DNA from: Agapanthus africanus | Taxonomy: Eukaryota; Streptophyta; Magnoliopsida; Asparagales; Amaryllidaceae | Length of the DNA: 64,000 nucleotides | Reading direction: 5' to 3' | NCBI GenBank assembly: GCA_030015575.1 | Contig: JASDDO010000006.1 | Span: forward strand, 323,936,361 to 324,000,360 | Shown here: piece after piece, positions 10,470-21,281 of the stretch | How positions within the stretch are numbered: position 1 is the stretch's first letter | How the letters are laid out: each line of letters opens with the position of its first letter | Made by a program: the position numbers and the translations under genes | Notes under the pieces: model-generated | Databases searched by the model: none | Told to the model about the DNA's origin: nothing | The model's input: only the letters and a program-made list of their open reading frames with translations

Positions 10470-11977
10470 TGTTGGGTGTTTTCGTCACCCCATTGAGATG
10501 GGAATACGCACGCGTTTGTCAGGAGCATTACAGATTCCCCCTGCTTAGGGTAAGCTGGGGTTTATTGATTGGTGGGATCCGAATCTCCGGCAGCCGCGAA
10601 TTAAGCTGCCGTTAATTACCCATCGCCTTTGTAGCGAAGGAACCTCCGATTGACGGGTCAAACTGGTCATGCGAACTCAATATGCAGTATGCGTGTGTTG
10701 TGTTTTAAAGGGTCTTGGATATATCGGTGGCCTCGTAGAGTTTACGGGGGTCCCGCTACCCGGATAGCAGGCTGGGGGTTATGGGGGCTAGCAGCCCCCT
10801 TGCGGGGTGCGGGGCAGTGTCCCGTTAGAAAAAATTTCCCAACGGGGGACGTGTTTTGGGTGTGGAGTGCATGGGAAATGAGGGGTGAGGAGCGTCTTAA
10901 AGAAGCATGTATGACACGTGGGCGCTAGACGCCTGCGGGTCATGTGCCAGGCGCGTAGGCGCTTGGCGCCCGCGGGTCACGTGCCAGGCGCGTGGGCGCC
11001 GGGCGTCCGCGGGTCACGTGCCCTACACGCGCCTGCTGGGCGCCCGCGGGTCATGTGCCCTGCACGCGCCCGCTGGGCACCCGCGGGTCACGTGCGCAGC
11101 AAGCGACCGCTGGAAACACCAACGGAAAAGGGGTTTAGCCCCTGGGTTGGGAGTTGAACTCCCAAGGGGCTTTGGAGTTGAACTCTTGACAGGGATTATG
11201 TATAGATTTGGGGTTAAACTCCTAAAAAGGGTTTTGTTTATGGAGTTAAACTCCAACAGATCTTGAATGGAGTTAAACTCCTAGAAATCTTTGAAGATGG
11301 TCAGAGGGGACCCCTTTCTTCTCCCTTTTAGCCCTTGATATTCTTTTGAGCCTTGGATCTTCCCGAAATGAGATTTTTGGAAATGGGTCGCCTTCTTCTT
11401 CCTCTCCGTTGGCTGGATCTTGAAGAAAAAGAGGGGTGAAACTAAAAAATCTCCCCTTTTGGGGATTTGATGAAAGATCCGAGTTCCTCTTTAAGGGGTT
11501 TATGGTGAAAAACAGTTTCTTTTTGGGAAAAGAGTGATTGAACTCTTGATTTAATTCAAAAAAATAAAGAGGGTTTAGAACCTTGAGGAAGGAGAAGGAG
11601 ACACAAACTCTAGAATTTGAGAGAATGAAAACGTTCTTCTTGATTTTTTCATCATGTTTTCCTTAATAGGCTACACACTTTACATATAGTCTCTTGAGCT
11701 TTACCAAATGACACTTGTGCCACCCCATGCCTTACGTGCTTATCTCTTTTTGCACATAAGCCATGGAGTTTACAAAATTTTGGCTTTTTGCCTATTTTAC
11801 ATACATTTATCTCTCTCTTTCTCTCTCTCTCTATATAAAAGAATTACATTAAACCAATTTATGGCTTCATTCCTTTTATCGTGGTGCCGGTCCCTTTGAC
11901 CTGGGCTTGGGCCCACTTGGCTTGGGTTGACTTTGATTTTGACCTGGTCAACCGGGGTGTAATTTTTGACCTTAACA
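10470..11977 (-). repeat. T3 3' LTR (1.51 kb)
   Basis: Starts TGTTGGGTGTTTT and ends CTTAACA. It matches 56072-57072 along the right two thirds (for example GATTATGTATAGATTTGGGG and the TCTCTCT..TATATAAAAG tract near 11815-11840). It is about 500 bp longer because of a GC-rich insert-like section at roughly 10556-11120. It also carries palindromic words (GGGAGTTGAACTCCC near 11150, GGAGTTAAACTCC near 11239 and 11268). Confidence 0.85.
10921..11105 (-). repeat. Five 37-bp GC-rich repeats with G-box cores inside the T3 LTR
   Basis: The word GCGGGTCAYGTGC starts at 10935, 10972, 11009, 11046 and 11083, an exact 37-bp period. Three of the five contain CACGTG; the other two have CATGTG. The base composition (very GC-rich) is unlike the surrounding AT-rich LTR. 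This block is absent from the other T3 LTR. Confidence 0.8.
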
Positions 11978-11991
11978 AAGTGCCCTCCATC
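11978..11991 (-). promoter_or_regulatory. T3 polypurine tract
   Basis: On the - strand GATGGAGGGCACTT immediately precedes the LTR start TGTTAAGG. It would prime plus-strand DNA synthesis. Confidence 0.7.
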
Positions 11992-12090
11992 AATACATGC
12001 ACACCATATATATGGGTCGTGTGCATGAAATTGATGGATCTTCTTTCACGTGGAGGTTGACTTAATTTGGCTCCCGTTTTGACGATGTGG

Positions 12091-12570
12091 AGGTCGATGC
12101 TGCCCTTTTTGCGACGTGGACGGTCGGTGCTGCCCTTTTTACAACTTGGACTGTCGGTGCTGCCCTTTTAGCGATTTGGACGGTCGGTGCTGCCCTTTTT
12201 TCGTCTTGGACGGTCGGTGCTGCCCTTTTAGCGACTTGGACAGTCGGTACTGCCCTTTTTGCGACTTGGACGGTCGGTGCTGCCATTTTTGCAACTTGGA
12301 CGGTCAGTGCTGCCCTTTTAGCAACTTGGACGGTCGGTGCTGCCCTTTTAGTAACTTGGACGGTCGGTGCTGCCCTTTTTGCGACTTGGACGGTCGGTGC
12401 TACCATTTTTGCGACTTGGACGGTCGGTGTTGCCCTTTTAGCAACTTGGACGGTCGGTGCTGCCCTTTTAGCGACTTGGACGGTCGGTGCTGCCCTTTTT
12501 GCGACTTGGACGGTCGGTGCTGCCCTTTTTGCGACTTGGACGGTCGGTGCTGCCCTTTTTGCGACTTGGA
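12091..12570. repeat. Sixteen copies of a 30-bp tandem repeat in the T3 tail
   Basis: The unit is about CTTGGACGGTCGGTGCTGCC plus CTTTTTGCGA. Copies stay in exact 30-bp register with only point differences. Because 30 is a multiple of 3, long open frames run through on both strands (for example VGAALFATWT repeated); I regard these as a by-product. It lies between the T3 polypurine tract and integrase. Confidence 0.9.
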
Positions 12571-12777
12571 CGGCCGGTGATTTGATTTGACTTGCTCCGC
12601 TTTCTGCGGTATCAGGGTTGATTTGTTTGATTTTATTTTGGGAGTTCCCTACCCGTCCAACGGGACTTTTGAGATTGGAAGCACTACCGGGTGGGACATT
12701 AATTTGATCTGTTTGACTTCTATCTTATTGGGCAGGATTTTTGAAATTGAGAGGAACTTGGAATTTGGATTTTGTTT

Positions 12778-13190
12778 GGCATCAATATTGCTGCTCTGGA
12801 ATAATGCCAGGAGCAACTCATCATTTGCCTCAGGAGGACTTGGGATTTGTTTTTTTTAGGTCGGCACCAGCTTTGCTGCACTGGAATAATGCCAGGAGCA
12901 ACTCATCATTTGCTCCGGGAGGACTTGGGATTTAGTTTTTGGGTTGGTATCAGCACTACTAACATTGAAGCGTAGTGCCAGGAGTGACTCATCATTTGCC
13001 CTGGAAAGACTTGGGATTTGGGTTTTGGGTCGGCATCAGCACTGCTAACACTGAAGCGTAGTGCCAGGAGCGACTCATCATTTGTCCTGGGAAGACTTGG
13101 GATTTTGGTTTTGGGTCGGCATCAGCACCGCTAACACTGAAGCGTAGTGCCAGGAGCGACTCATCATTTGCCATTGCCCGTTGGGGAGCA
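12778..13190. repeat. About five copies of an 85-bp tandem repeat in the T3 tail
   Basis: Copies begin near 12778, 12863, 12946, 13032 and 13118. Each contains AATGCCAGGAGC or AGTGCCAGGAGC, then GACTCATCATTTG and GACTTGGGATTTG. Related copies occur in the T4 tail (about 32060-32225, opposite orientation) and the T2 tail (about 60090-60235), so the repeat is an old part of this family. Confidence 0.85.
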
Positions 13191-13729
13191 ATGGCTTATG
13201 AGACAGGTTTAGATCTCTATCACCTAAGGCTTTTCAATTTTATGAGCCGTAAGGGTCTTATAAAATCATTTTCTCCCTACGAGTCGAGAGGATCTCGCAG
13301 GTGTAATTTCTTACCAGGAATCGTGGGGATTCCTAAGTGTGTTGCTCCTTTGTGAGTCGTTAAGATCTCATGCGAGGTTTTTTTCTTCACAAGGTCGAGA
13401 GGACTTTGCGAGTGTATTTCATCTCATTTTTTACGAGTTTGCGTCCTTTCGGGTTTTCACAAACTCGCCGGCAGTCCTGCTGTTTTTACTCACAGAGCCC
13501 TTTTGGGTTTTCATCCGTGCCCGTTTTGCTTGTGGACATATCTTTTTTTTCTTTCTTCTTTTTTTTACATTGGAAATCTTCATTACTGGTGGGACTTTAA
13601 ATGTAGTCTCGCTGGTAGGGCTTGGGAGTGATAGGGGTCATTTATGCTCGTGGATTGTATACGGTTTTACAGGATGTATGATCCAGACCGTACGGCCGGT
13701 GTGCTCAATTCGTCTATGACTTGGAGCAT
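13191..13729 (-). repeat. T3 tail with hairpin repeats
   Basis: Contains the small hairpins described for T2 and T4: TTTTATGAG ... CTTATAAAA (about 13238-13265), CCTACGAGTC ... GATCTCGCAGG, AGGAATC ... GATTCCT. This is followed by a line shared with the other tails (GGGTTTTCAYAAACTCGCCG, about 13455). No coding capacity. Confidence 0.7.
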
Positions 13730-15000
13730 TCACGCGTAGTATTTCTTAAAATATCGGCCATTGATGGGTGGCATGGGCCTTTCTCCCTCGGCATTTATCA
13801 GCTGGTAGGATTCTCCATCAAACACTTTCTCGATGACGTAGGGTCCTTCCCAGTTTGGCTCAAATTTTCCCTTGGCATGTCAATTGGGGATGATCGGTCT
13901 TTTGAGGACCAACACCAATTCACCTTTCTTGAAAGCGCGGAGACGGGTCATCTTGTCATAGGCCCGTGATATTTGGGCTCGGTACAGCTCCAGATTTTGC
14001 TATACTGCGAGCCTCTTTTTTTCGAGGGCGTCGAGCTCTTTGAGTCAATGGAGCACGTTTTCCTCCTCCGTCAACTCGTGCTGAACGACCATTCTTAAGC
14101 TTGGAACTTCGACTTCGAGGGGGAGGATCGCCTCCACTCCGAAGAGTAATGAGTATGGAGTGGACTGAGTTGGAGTATGGTGCGTGGTACGATATGCCCA
14201 CAACGTCTCGTGAAGTTTGAGATTCAAGTCTCTCTTGTTGGCTGAAGCATTTTTCCTCAGGAGCTTGCATAGAGTCCTATTAAAGGCTTCGGCTAGTCCA
14301 TTGGCTCTTGGATTATAGATGGAGGAATATCTTCAGTCTATCTAGTGCTGAGTAGCAAACATTGATACTTTGAAGCTCTTGAAAGAAGGCCCGTTGTCAG
14401 AAATGATTCTTCTTGGTGTACCGAAGAGGTACAGGATATTATGCCGGAAGAACGCCAGAATATCTTCTGTCTTGACTTCTTTTAGCGGGATAGCTTTAGC
14501 CCATCTGGAAAAGTAGTCAGTTGCAGCCAATATGAACCAGTGGCCTTTGGATGACGGAGAATCAATTGGACCAATTATGTCGGTGCCCCAAACTTCGAAG
14601 GACCATGACGCCACCGTAGGATGCAGCAGATTAGGATGCTTATGAATGAAGTCAACGTGAATTTGGCAGAGATGACACCTCTTCGCATGCTCTTCGCAAT
14701 CCCTTAGCATGGTAGGCCAGTAATACCCAAGCCGTTTAATTTGAAGCCGCGTTTTAGGACCAGATTGGTGAGCTCCGCAGACGCCTGAGTGAACTTATTT
14801 CATGACTTTTTGGGATTCGGCCGATGACAGACATCTAAGCCAGAGTTGGTCATATGATCTGCGGTATAGCGTATTATTTACAAACATGTATCGAAGAGCT
14901 CTCTTCTTTAGCTGAATCCTCGCAGATTTTCCTTTGGGCAGCTTGTCGTACCGGAGGTACTCTATGAAGGGTTCTCTCTAATCGGGCTCATCTTGGATAA
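13730..15000 (-). pseudogene. T3 integrase
   Basis: Integrase inserts element DNA into the genome. Readable in order on the - strand: N-terminal zinc-finger region (VHSGVCGAHQSG, then HAKRCHLCQ), catalytic core with the first aspartate in VWGTDIIGP, the second in RRIISDNGP and the glutamate in ANGLAEAFNRTL, and C-terminal GELVLVLKRP, KGKFEPNWEGPYVI and a final GRYFKKYYA at 13730. Stops and frame breaks occur near 14710, 14330 (a Trp codon read as TGA in the ID.RYSS segment) and around 14040-13880. There is no chromodomain. The last residues match the T2 and T4 integrases closely. Confidence 0.85.
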
Positions 15001-16092
15001 TCAGAGCTTCTTCGGCAGGATTGTTCCTTTGTTCTATGCTTCCCTCTTCACGCAAAGAGGCCGGAGGTAGAATTTGCCGGCTTCTGACTATTATCAGAAT
15101 TTCATCCACATCGGGGTCAGCCAGCTCCTTGTCTAAGCGAGCGAGTACATCAGTTTTTCCATTCAACGTCCTAATAACTCTCATCAGTTCAATATAGGTG
15201 AACTGTTTCATAAGCTCCACCACCCAGCTTCTGTATCGAGCTAACTCGGGTTTGTATATTTTATAGTCGCCGCTTTCTTGGTTGAAAACAAGCTGGGAAT
15301 CACGTAGACTCGTAGACGAAGGATTTCCATTTCTATCAGAGCCTTATACTCAGCGTCGTTGTTTGTGCGAGGCTCGGTGAGAGCAAAAGAACACCGTAGG
15401 GTTCCCATCGATGGCATGATGAACACCAATCCTATCCCTGCTTTGATCTGTAGTATGCTTGATTTGTTGGAGGTCCTAATTGATGAAGCTCCGTCAAAAT
15501 AGAGCTCCCAATATGGCTCATCATTCTCGAGGTGCAACACTTGTTCGTCGGGTAACTCGCAATTGAGCGGTGACCATTCTGGTATGGAATGAGCAGCGAG
15601 AAAGTCGGTGAGGGCTTGCCCTTTTATTACTTTCTGAGGAGTATAAATTATGTCAAATTCAAGCAGCACGACAGCCGATCTATCCATTCTACCGGCTAGG
15701 CTTGCTTTGGTCATTAAGCGTTTGAGCGGGTCGACCTTGGAGATCAGCATAACCCGATGAGCCAGCAGATAGTGCATCAGCTTCTTCACAGTGAATATCA
15801 GAGCCAGGCATTGCTTTTCGATCGGGGAATAGTTGTGTTCCGCCCCAACTAAAGTTTAACTGAGGTAGTAGAGGGCATTCTTTTTTCCCACCTCGTTGTT
15901 TTGGGCAAGGAGTGCACCGAGTGACTCATCTAGAGCGGCAGTATAGAGAATCAACGGTTTATTTAGAATAAAGGCAGCAAGCACTGGCGGGTGCAGCAGG
16001 TACCGTTTGATGCTTTCGAACGCTTCTTGACATTCGACATCCCAGACAAAAGGAGCTCCTTTCTTCATGAGCTTTGAGAAGGGCCTACATCT
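15001..16092 (-). pseudogene. T3 RNase H plus second, archaeal-type RNase H
   Basis: The first RNase H follows RT: KKGAPFVWDVECQEAFE, then LILYTAALDESLGALLAQ, HNYSPIEKQCLALIF and GQALTDFLAAHSIP. A second RNase H fold follows at about 15540-15240: YWELYFDGASS with the catalytic-type aspartate, KAGIGLVF, and TNNDAEYKALIEME with the glutamate and aspartate region. A tandem arrangement of RNase H and archaeal-type RNase H is a known mark of Tat-lineage elements. One stop (LS.TLVGAE) separates the two readable frames, and 15001-15240 is a degraded link to integrase. Confidence 0.8.
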
Positions 16093-16959
16093 CCCCGATA
16101 AATTGGAGATAAACCTTCATATATAAGCAAGCTTGCCTTGAAAAGATCTTAGCTGCGTCAGATTCCTCGGAGGGGGCATCTCCATGATGGCCTTTATCTT
16201 GGATGGGTCAACTTCGATCCTTCGATGTCGGACTATGAAGCCCAAGAATTTTCCTGATGACACGCCAAAAGCGCACTTTAGAGGATTCATCTTCAGATCG
16301 TATTCCCTCAGTCTAGTGAAAACGGTCATAAGATCTTGGATGTGATCGGCCTTGGCTTTAGTCTTGATGACCAAATCATCAACATAACATTCGAAGACTT
16401 TATGGATTAGGTCATCAAAGATATTGGTCATTGCCCTTTGATATGTAGCACGCGCGTTCTTTAATCCGAATGGCATCACCTTGAAGCAGTATATCCCGAT
16501 CGGGGTTCGAAATGCTATGTGTTTCTCATCCTTGGGCGACATCTTGATTTGATTATATCCAGACGAGCCATCCATAAAAGTGAACAGCTCGTAATTTGAG
16601 GTATCGTCGACCATCATTTCCATGACCGGAAGTGGGAAATCGTCTTTAGGGCATGCTTTATTGAGATCTTTGAAATCGACGCAAACTCATATCTTCCCGT
16701 TCTTCTTTTTAACTGGGACGATGCGCGCGATCCAGTCCGCGTATTTCTCTTCCCTGTTGAATCCGTCATCGATGAGTTTCTTGGTTTCCTCGACGACCTT
16801 TTCTTTCGGTTCCCTTCTCATTCTTCGAGGAGCTTGTTTGACTGGCTTAGAATAAGGAAATATAGCTAGCCTATGCACGACCGCTTTAGGGGAAAGGCCA
16901 GGCATTTCTTTGTACGTCCACGCGAAGCAGTCGGCAAACTCATGCTGCAGGGCGACTAT
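16093..16959 (-). pseudogene. T3 reverse transcriptase
   Basis: Copies element RNA into DNA. Motifs in order: KQAPRRMRREPKEKVVEETK, ADWIARIVPVKKKNGKI, VCVDFKDLNKACPKDDFPLP, FMDGSSGYNQIKMSPKDEKH, FRTPIGIYCFKVMPFGLKNA, ATYQRAMTNIFDDLIHK, the catalytic ECYVDDLVIKTK (YVDD), and GFIVRHRRIEVDPSKIKAI. Two CGA-to-TGA stops are visible (after NGKI and after KLAYI). The domain is otherwise almost complete, so it is good material for lineage placement. Confidence 0.88.
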
Positions 16960-17948
16960 CTACTCTTTCATTTCCTCTGACAAGAGTGAGCTGATGTATG
17001 TCGGTCTTGGATTATCAGGCGTTCCTAAATCAATCTTGGTTAGCTTGTCAAAGGTTGATTTTCCGCCATCTTCGAACTCTTGAGGGGCCTCTTCTAGCTC
17101 GACTTGCTCGTCTTCATCATTTGACTCTTCGCTTGCTTCACTAATATGAATCATGTAACATGCCTTGGAATCAGGTTGAATGAAATCTATGCCGCATCTA
17201 TCTGGAATTCGTCCATCGTTGAGTGCTCGGACCTGGGACGGATACCATAGCCCTTCGTAAAATTTCGCTTCGGAGTCCGTTTGATATAGCCGACACCCTC
17301 ACTTTTTAAAGTATTCCCGTATCTCGGGCACATAATATCTGGGATTGAGGATGGACCTTATCCTCTCTCGTTTGGAAGGCATGTCACAAACAAATCGTCC
17401 GGGTGCACGACAGGATTTGACCCATAAAACAGGATGCCCTTCTGTCCACTTTTCCTTCCGGGAACGTAGAAAGTTTTCAGCTGGTCCACGGTGGAGACTG
17501 ATAATGCATCAAGCTCTTTGCACATCTGTTCCGGCACCCTTGTGATGGCTAGGAACCCTTCTGCAACTTCGAAGGTCTCTCGTAGCTTTGCTTGTTGCGT
17601 GGGGGCCCAATTTGTATAGCTTTTGCAAGGAAGGTTCTCTTCCTCTGACTCTTCAGTGTCGCTGCCTAAACGAGGGCGAATTTTGCTGTCAGATAGGCCT
17701 TCGATATCATACTCGTCCACATCACTACCAAAATTAGGGCGGTTTTTATGGACGGACGGACTTCCAACGTCGGACTCATCAGTGTCACTGCCGAAATGCG
17801 GGCGCACTTGGGGGTTTTTGCTTTTGAAAGTGACAGCCGGCTCGGATTTTCTTTTGAGTTTCAGAGCCGTTCTGTCCTTGGTCAGTCGTGGCTCGGTATT
17901 TTTGGAATCCACGAAGTACTGAGAATCTTCATACCAGACTTCGTGCAC
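16960..17948 (-). pseudogene. T3 acidic linker between protease and RT
   Basis: A readable frame from 17948 to 17358 contains three related acidic units: RPHFGSDTDESDVGS, RPNFGSDVDEYDIEG and RPRLGSDTEESEEEN. These are followed by a folded-looking part (LRETFEVAEGFLAITRVPEQ, KTFYVPGRKSGQKGILFYG). A second block (17154-16960) is again acidic (EESNDEDEQVELEEAPQEF), and PTYISSLLSEEMKE leads into RT. I recognise no catalytic motif here. Similar linkers of unknown role are common in Tat pol. Confidence 0.65.
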
Positions 17949-18363
17949 ACCGAACGGCTAGATGTCTCCGTCAATGCGTCTCTCTTCACCATTTTTAGTA
18001 TACTTCATGCATTGATGGAGAGTTGACGGAACGATGCCGTAATTGTGGAGCCCCGGCCGTCCTAAGAGAATCTTATAAAACGTGTCGGCGTCGATCACGT
18101 ATATCTTGGCTTCATTTTGTAGGTCCCCGAACCTGATCGGCAGAGCTATGGATCCCAGAACTTGCTGGAAATTTTGATTGAAATCTTGAATGACAATCCT
18201 TTCTCTTGACAGGTGTCAGACATCCATTGACAAACTCTTCGGAGTCCGCAAGTTTATGATGTTCACTGAGGACCCTGGATCAATCAATATGCGATTAATC
18301 CGGTCTCCGTCACTGTACCCTGTCACGTAAAGCGGTCGGTTGTGCTCAGCTGTTCTGGGCATC
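17949..18363 (-). pseudogene. T3 aspartic protease (left part, split by A1)
   Basis: Cuts the polyprotein. Visible on the - strand: HNRPLYVTGYSDGDRINRI, active-site LIDPGSSVNIINLRT (D-P-G-S in place of D-T/S-G), GSIALPIRFGDL and KILLGRPWLHNYGIVPSTLH. One stop separates the active-site block from the flap region. Upstream coding continues at 26776 on the far side of A1: EIDMKEA there, then MPRTAEHNRP here. Confidence 0.8.
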
Positions 18364-19870
18364 TGATTGATCTGTATTTTTATATGTAGTAGTTTAACCG
18401 CAATCAGAACGGTGTCGTTCGTAGCTAGACCGAGGTGAGTACGAGTCGTCCTCAGGGAAACGTTGAACCTTTTATTCTTACTTTAGGCGTGTTGAGAAAG
18501 AAAGGAGGAAGAATAAAGAATGGTTGTAGGTTCTAGATCTATGTTAAACACGGATTCAAAATATAGATCTAGATTAATTATGGATGTAAGTTTAATATAA
18601 AAGGGGCTTGTAGGGTTCGTTAGGATTTAGTAGTTATGGATGATTAATTAAAGATTTCTCTTTTTATCCTTTAATGGATTTAAAACTAGAATGACAGTGA
18701 TGCATGTAGATTAGGATTTCTGGAGGAAAAAGGGTTCCCACTCTTAACCCCTATCTCGACATGGAACTCCGTTCATATCTAGCCTTTACCAAAACAATCA
18801 TTGATCTAATCTCTAATCGCGGTCGAGACTAGCAATAAATTGGTAGCGCGCCCGATTAGGATGTTAATGATTCTTTTGGTAAAGTTTATAAACTTTATAT
18901 GACGTAAAAAGAGTTTAAGGATCTTCATCATCCATTAACCTACCCTAATCCTGCGAACCCTAACAAGCGGAGAATTACTCGCGCATGTTGGGAGAAGAAG
19001 AGATGGAGAGAGAAATCATATTAAAAACTACAAAGAAATAGAATAAGAAAAAGAACTATCTTTATTAATCAACAAAATTCATTTACACTTTATTCCCTTA
19101 GAAAATGATTACAAATGCTAGTTTGCTTCACGATCTCTTCTAAGGAGGTAGACGAACAGTTGATGATCAGCCTGGATGCGTGAGCCATCTTGGAATTCGT
19201 GATCTCTTCATCTTGATAATTTTTCCAAGAGGCTCTCGGTCCTTATTTATAGTCCCAGAGCCAGAACCCTAGTTTCCTAATTTGGAAACCAGAGGTTAAG
19301 ATCTTAACAGCGAAATCTCAACCCCCAAATCGTCTGAACTGCGGTGGATCCGCGGCCAATAGGTGGGTTTGTCCGCGGATCCGCGGCCTAATGGTGAGAT
19401 CTTGGGCTCATTCTTCTTGTGGCTTCTTCTGGTGACACGTGGTGATCTTTTGAATCTCTGGAAACTGAAAATCTTTTCTACGTCACTGCCAGAATTGATT
19501 TCTTTAGTTTATTTTCTTAATTAGGCAGGTTTTTTTTAACAACTTTGATTTCCTTGATTTCAGCCCTGCAAATTCTGCACAATAACTCAACAAATAATAT
19601 TAGTTTGTTTTATGGAGATATTAACTTAACCATTAAGAATTGGTTAAAGGCTTTTTAATAAGGTAAGCATATTTAAATGGGCCAAATGTCACATGAATAT
19701 TATATGCTTACTTTTTCCTACAAAACGTTAATTATAATATATAAACATATGGAAATAGTATTTTTACAGATAAACCCTTATATGTATCATATATTATAAT
19801 AAACACCTTTTATTATATAGAAATAGTAGGAAAAATATCATATTAAATATGCAGTTTTATCAACTGAACA
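18364..19870 (-). repeat. A1 3' LTR
   Basis: Plus-strand edges TGATTGATCTG and CAACTGAACA. It matches 25270-26775 nearly throughout, with scattered substitutions (for example GTGTCGTTCG against GTATCGCGCA). A TATA-like CTATAAATAA lies on the - strand at 19243-19252, in the same position as in the partner LTR. Confidence 0.9.
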
Positions 19871-21281
19871 AATACCCCCAAACTTATCTTTGATAGTCCC
19901 GAGCAAACTAGTTTATTCAAGAGAAGAAGAAAAAGAAAGGAGAAAGCTAAGCACACTTTCGTAGGCAACACGATTGCACTGAGCGCGTGCAACAAGCCGT
20001 TAAACCTCTAGGTGTCCCTAGTAGGAGGAGTATTGTCTCCTGAGGGTTTTCAGCGGATTACACCCACAAAATCCTATAATAAAAGAGAGATGGTGAAAGT
20101 TACATATAAAGATAAGAACCATAAAAGAAAGACTTTGAAAACTTAGAGTTTCCAACTACACTAGTTTTTCAGTTGTCATGAGCCCTATCTTAATAGTCAT
20201 GAAAAAATATTAGAAATCACATCATCCCTTAATAAAACATCGTCTTTATTCTTCATTCCTACCTTTCATCCAAACATCGATCATATACCCCTACATGTGT
20301 GTATAGAACATCCCTACACTCGGAGAATTCAATTCAAGTTATCATACTCTTGTCCATCTACCTCAGTACTTTTTAATTTGATGAATATTTTGATGGATTT
20401 GCTTGCACATTTTTCATGCGACCGTTAATACTTCTTGAGGTACTAACCGACCGATTACTCATGTGCTTGCTGATTAGGTGTATTAGTATTTTTCTCGTCT
20501 TGCACCACCTAAAGCTTAGCAGTGACTCCCAGACCAGTTGGTCTAAGGCACTAGGTGATGAAGCACCCTCGCTATATTTTTTATTGCTGCCTTGGTGATA
20601 ACAAAACCAGTGTTCATTTTTCTTCACCATTTTATATTTTCTTCATTTATTATTTCCTTCATACTTTGGCTTTTAGACAAGAGCATTTCAAGGTATCCTC
20701 TACTATCCCGAGTTTCAAGACGTGTGTAAGTTCGTATAGTAGGGTATCAACGTTCAAATGTTTGGCTTCCAGAATAGTAACTATTTTTCAGACTTATTTT
20801 TATCCCCAGATTAGTGATTTCTTTCATCTTACTAACCCTTGGGATAATGGCTCATAACTATTTATTACTAGTTTCGTATAAGAAAACTTCTAATTTTCTA
20901 GGTTTTCTTAAATTTTTCCAATCTTTTGGATGTAATTTTTCATTATCTAATCTTTTGTTATCAAATTTTTTTTGTGTGCTTATATATAGTATAATGCAAA
21001 GTAATGCGTAAATAAGCACAAACCTCCCCCAAATCTGTTTGCAGCAGTGTCCTTACTGTTGCTTCTTTTAAATCTCAAAAACCTGTAGACTTGGGAGGAA
21101 AGGTTATTAACTGGGGCAACAAAAATTGAAAGTGAAAATCCTCCCCCAAACTTATTTTTGGCTCACAATTTTGAAGACAAATTTTATTTTCAAGAGCCAA
21201 AATACCCCCCCCCCCCAAACTTGAGTTAAACAATATTAATCTTTTAAAATCAGACGAGGGGGTCAAAGTCATTGGTCAATG
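19871..21281 (-). other. A1 3' non-coding tail with polypurine tracts
   Basis: The functional polypurine tract is at 19871-19886 (AAGTTTGGGGGTATT on the - strand) next to the LTR. Three more tracts of the same style lie at about 21024, 21144 and 21203-21218; the last has twelve consecutive G on the - strand. No coding region is visible in the rest. Confidence 0.65.

Noticed and set aside
10907..11266. GC-rich open frames as a gene
   Set aside because: They come from the five 37-bp LTR repeats and share no protein-like features beyond the repeat.
12087..12590. Long open frames of ten-residue repeats on both strands as a secreted or structural protein
   Set aside because: The frame follows from a 30-bp tandem repeat without indels; it lies in the non-coding tail of T3, and no start context or homology supports it.
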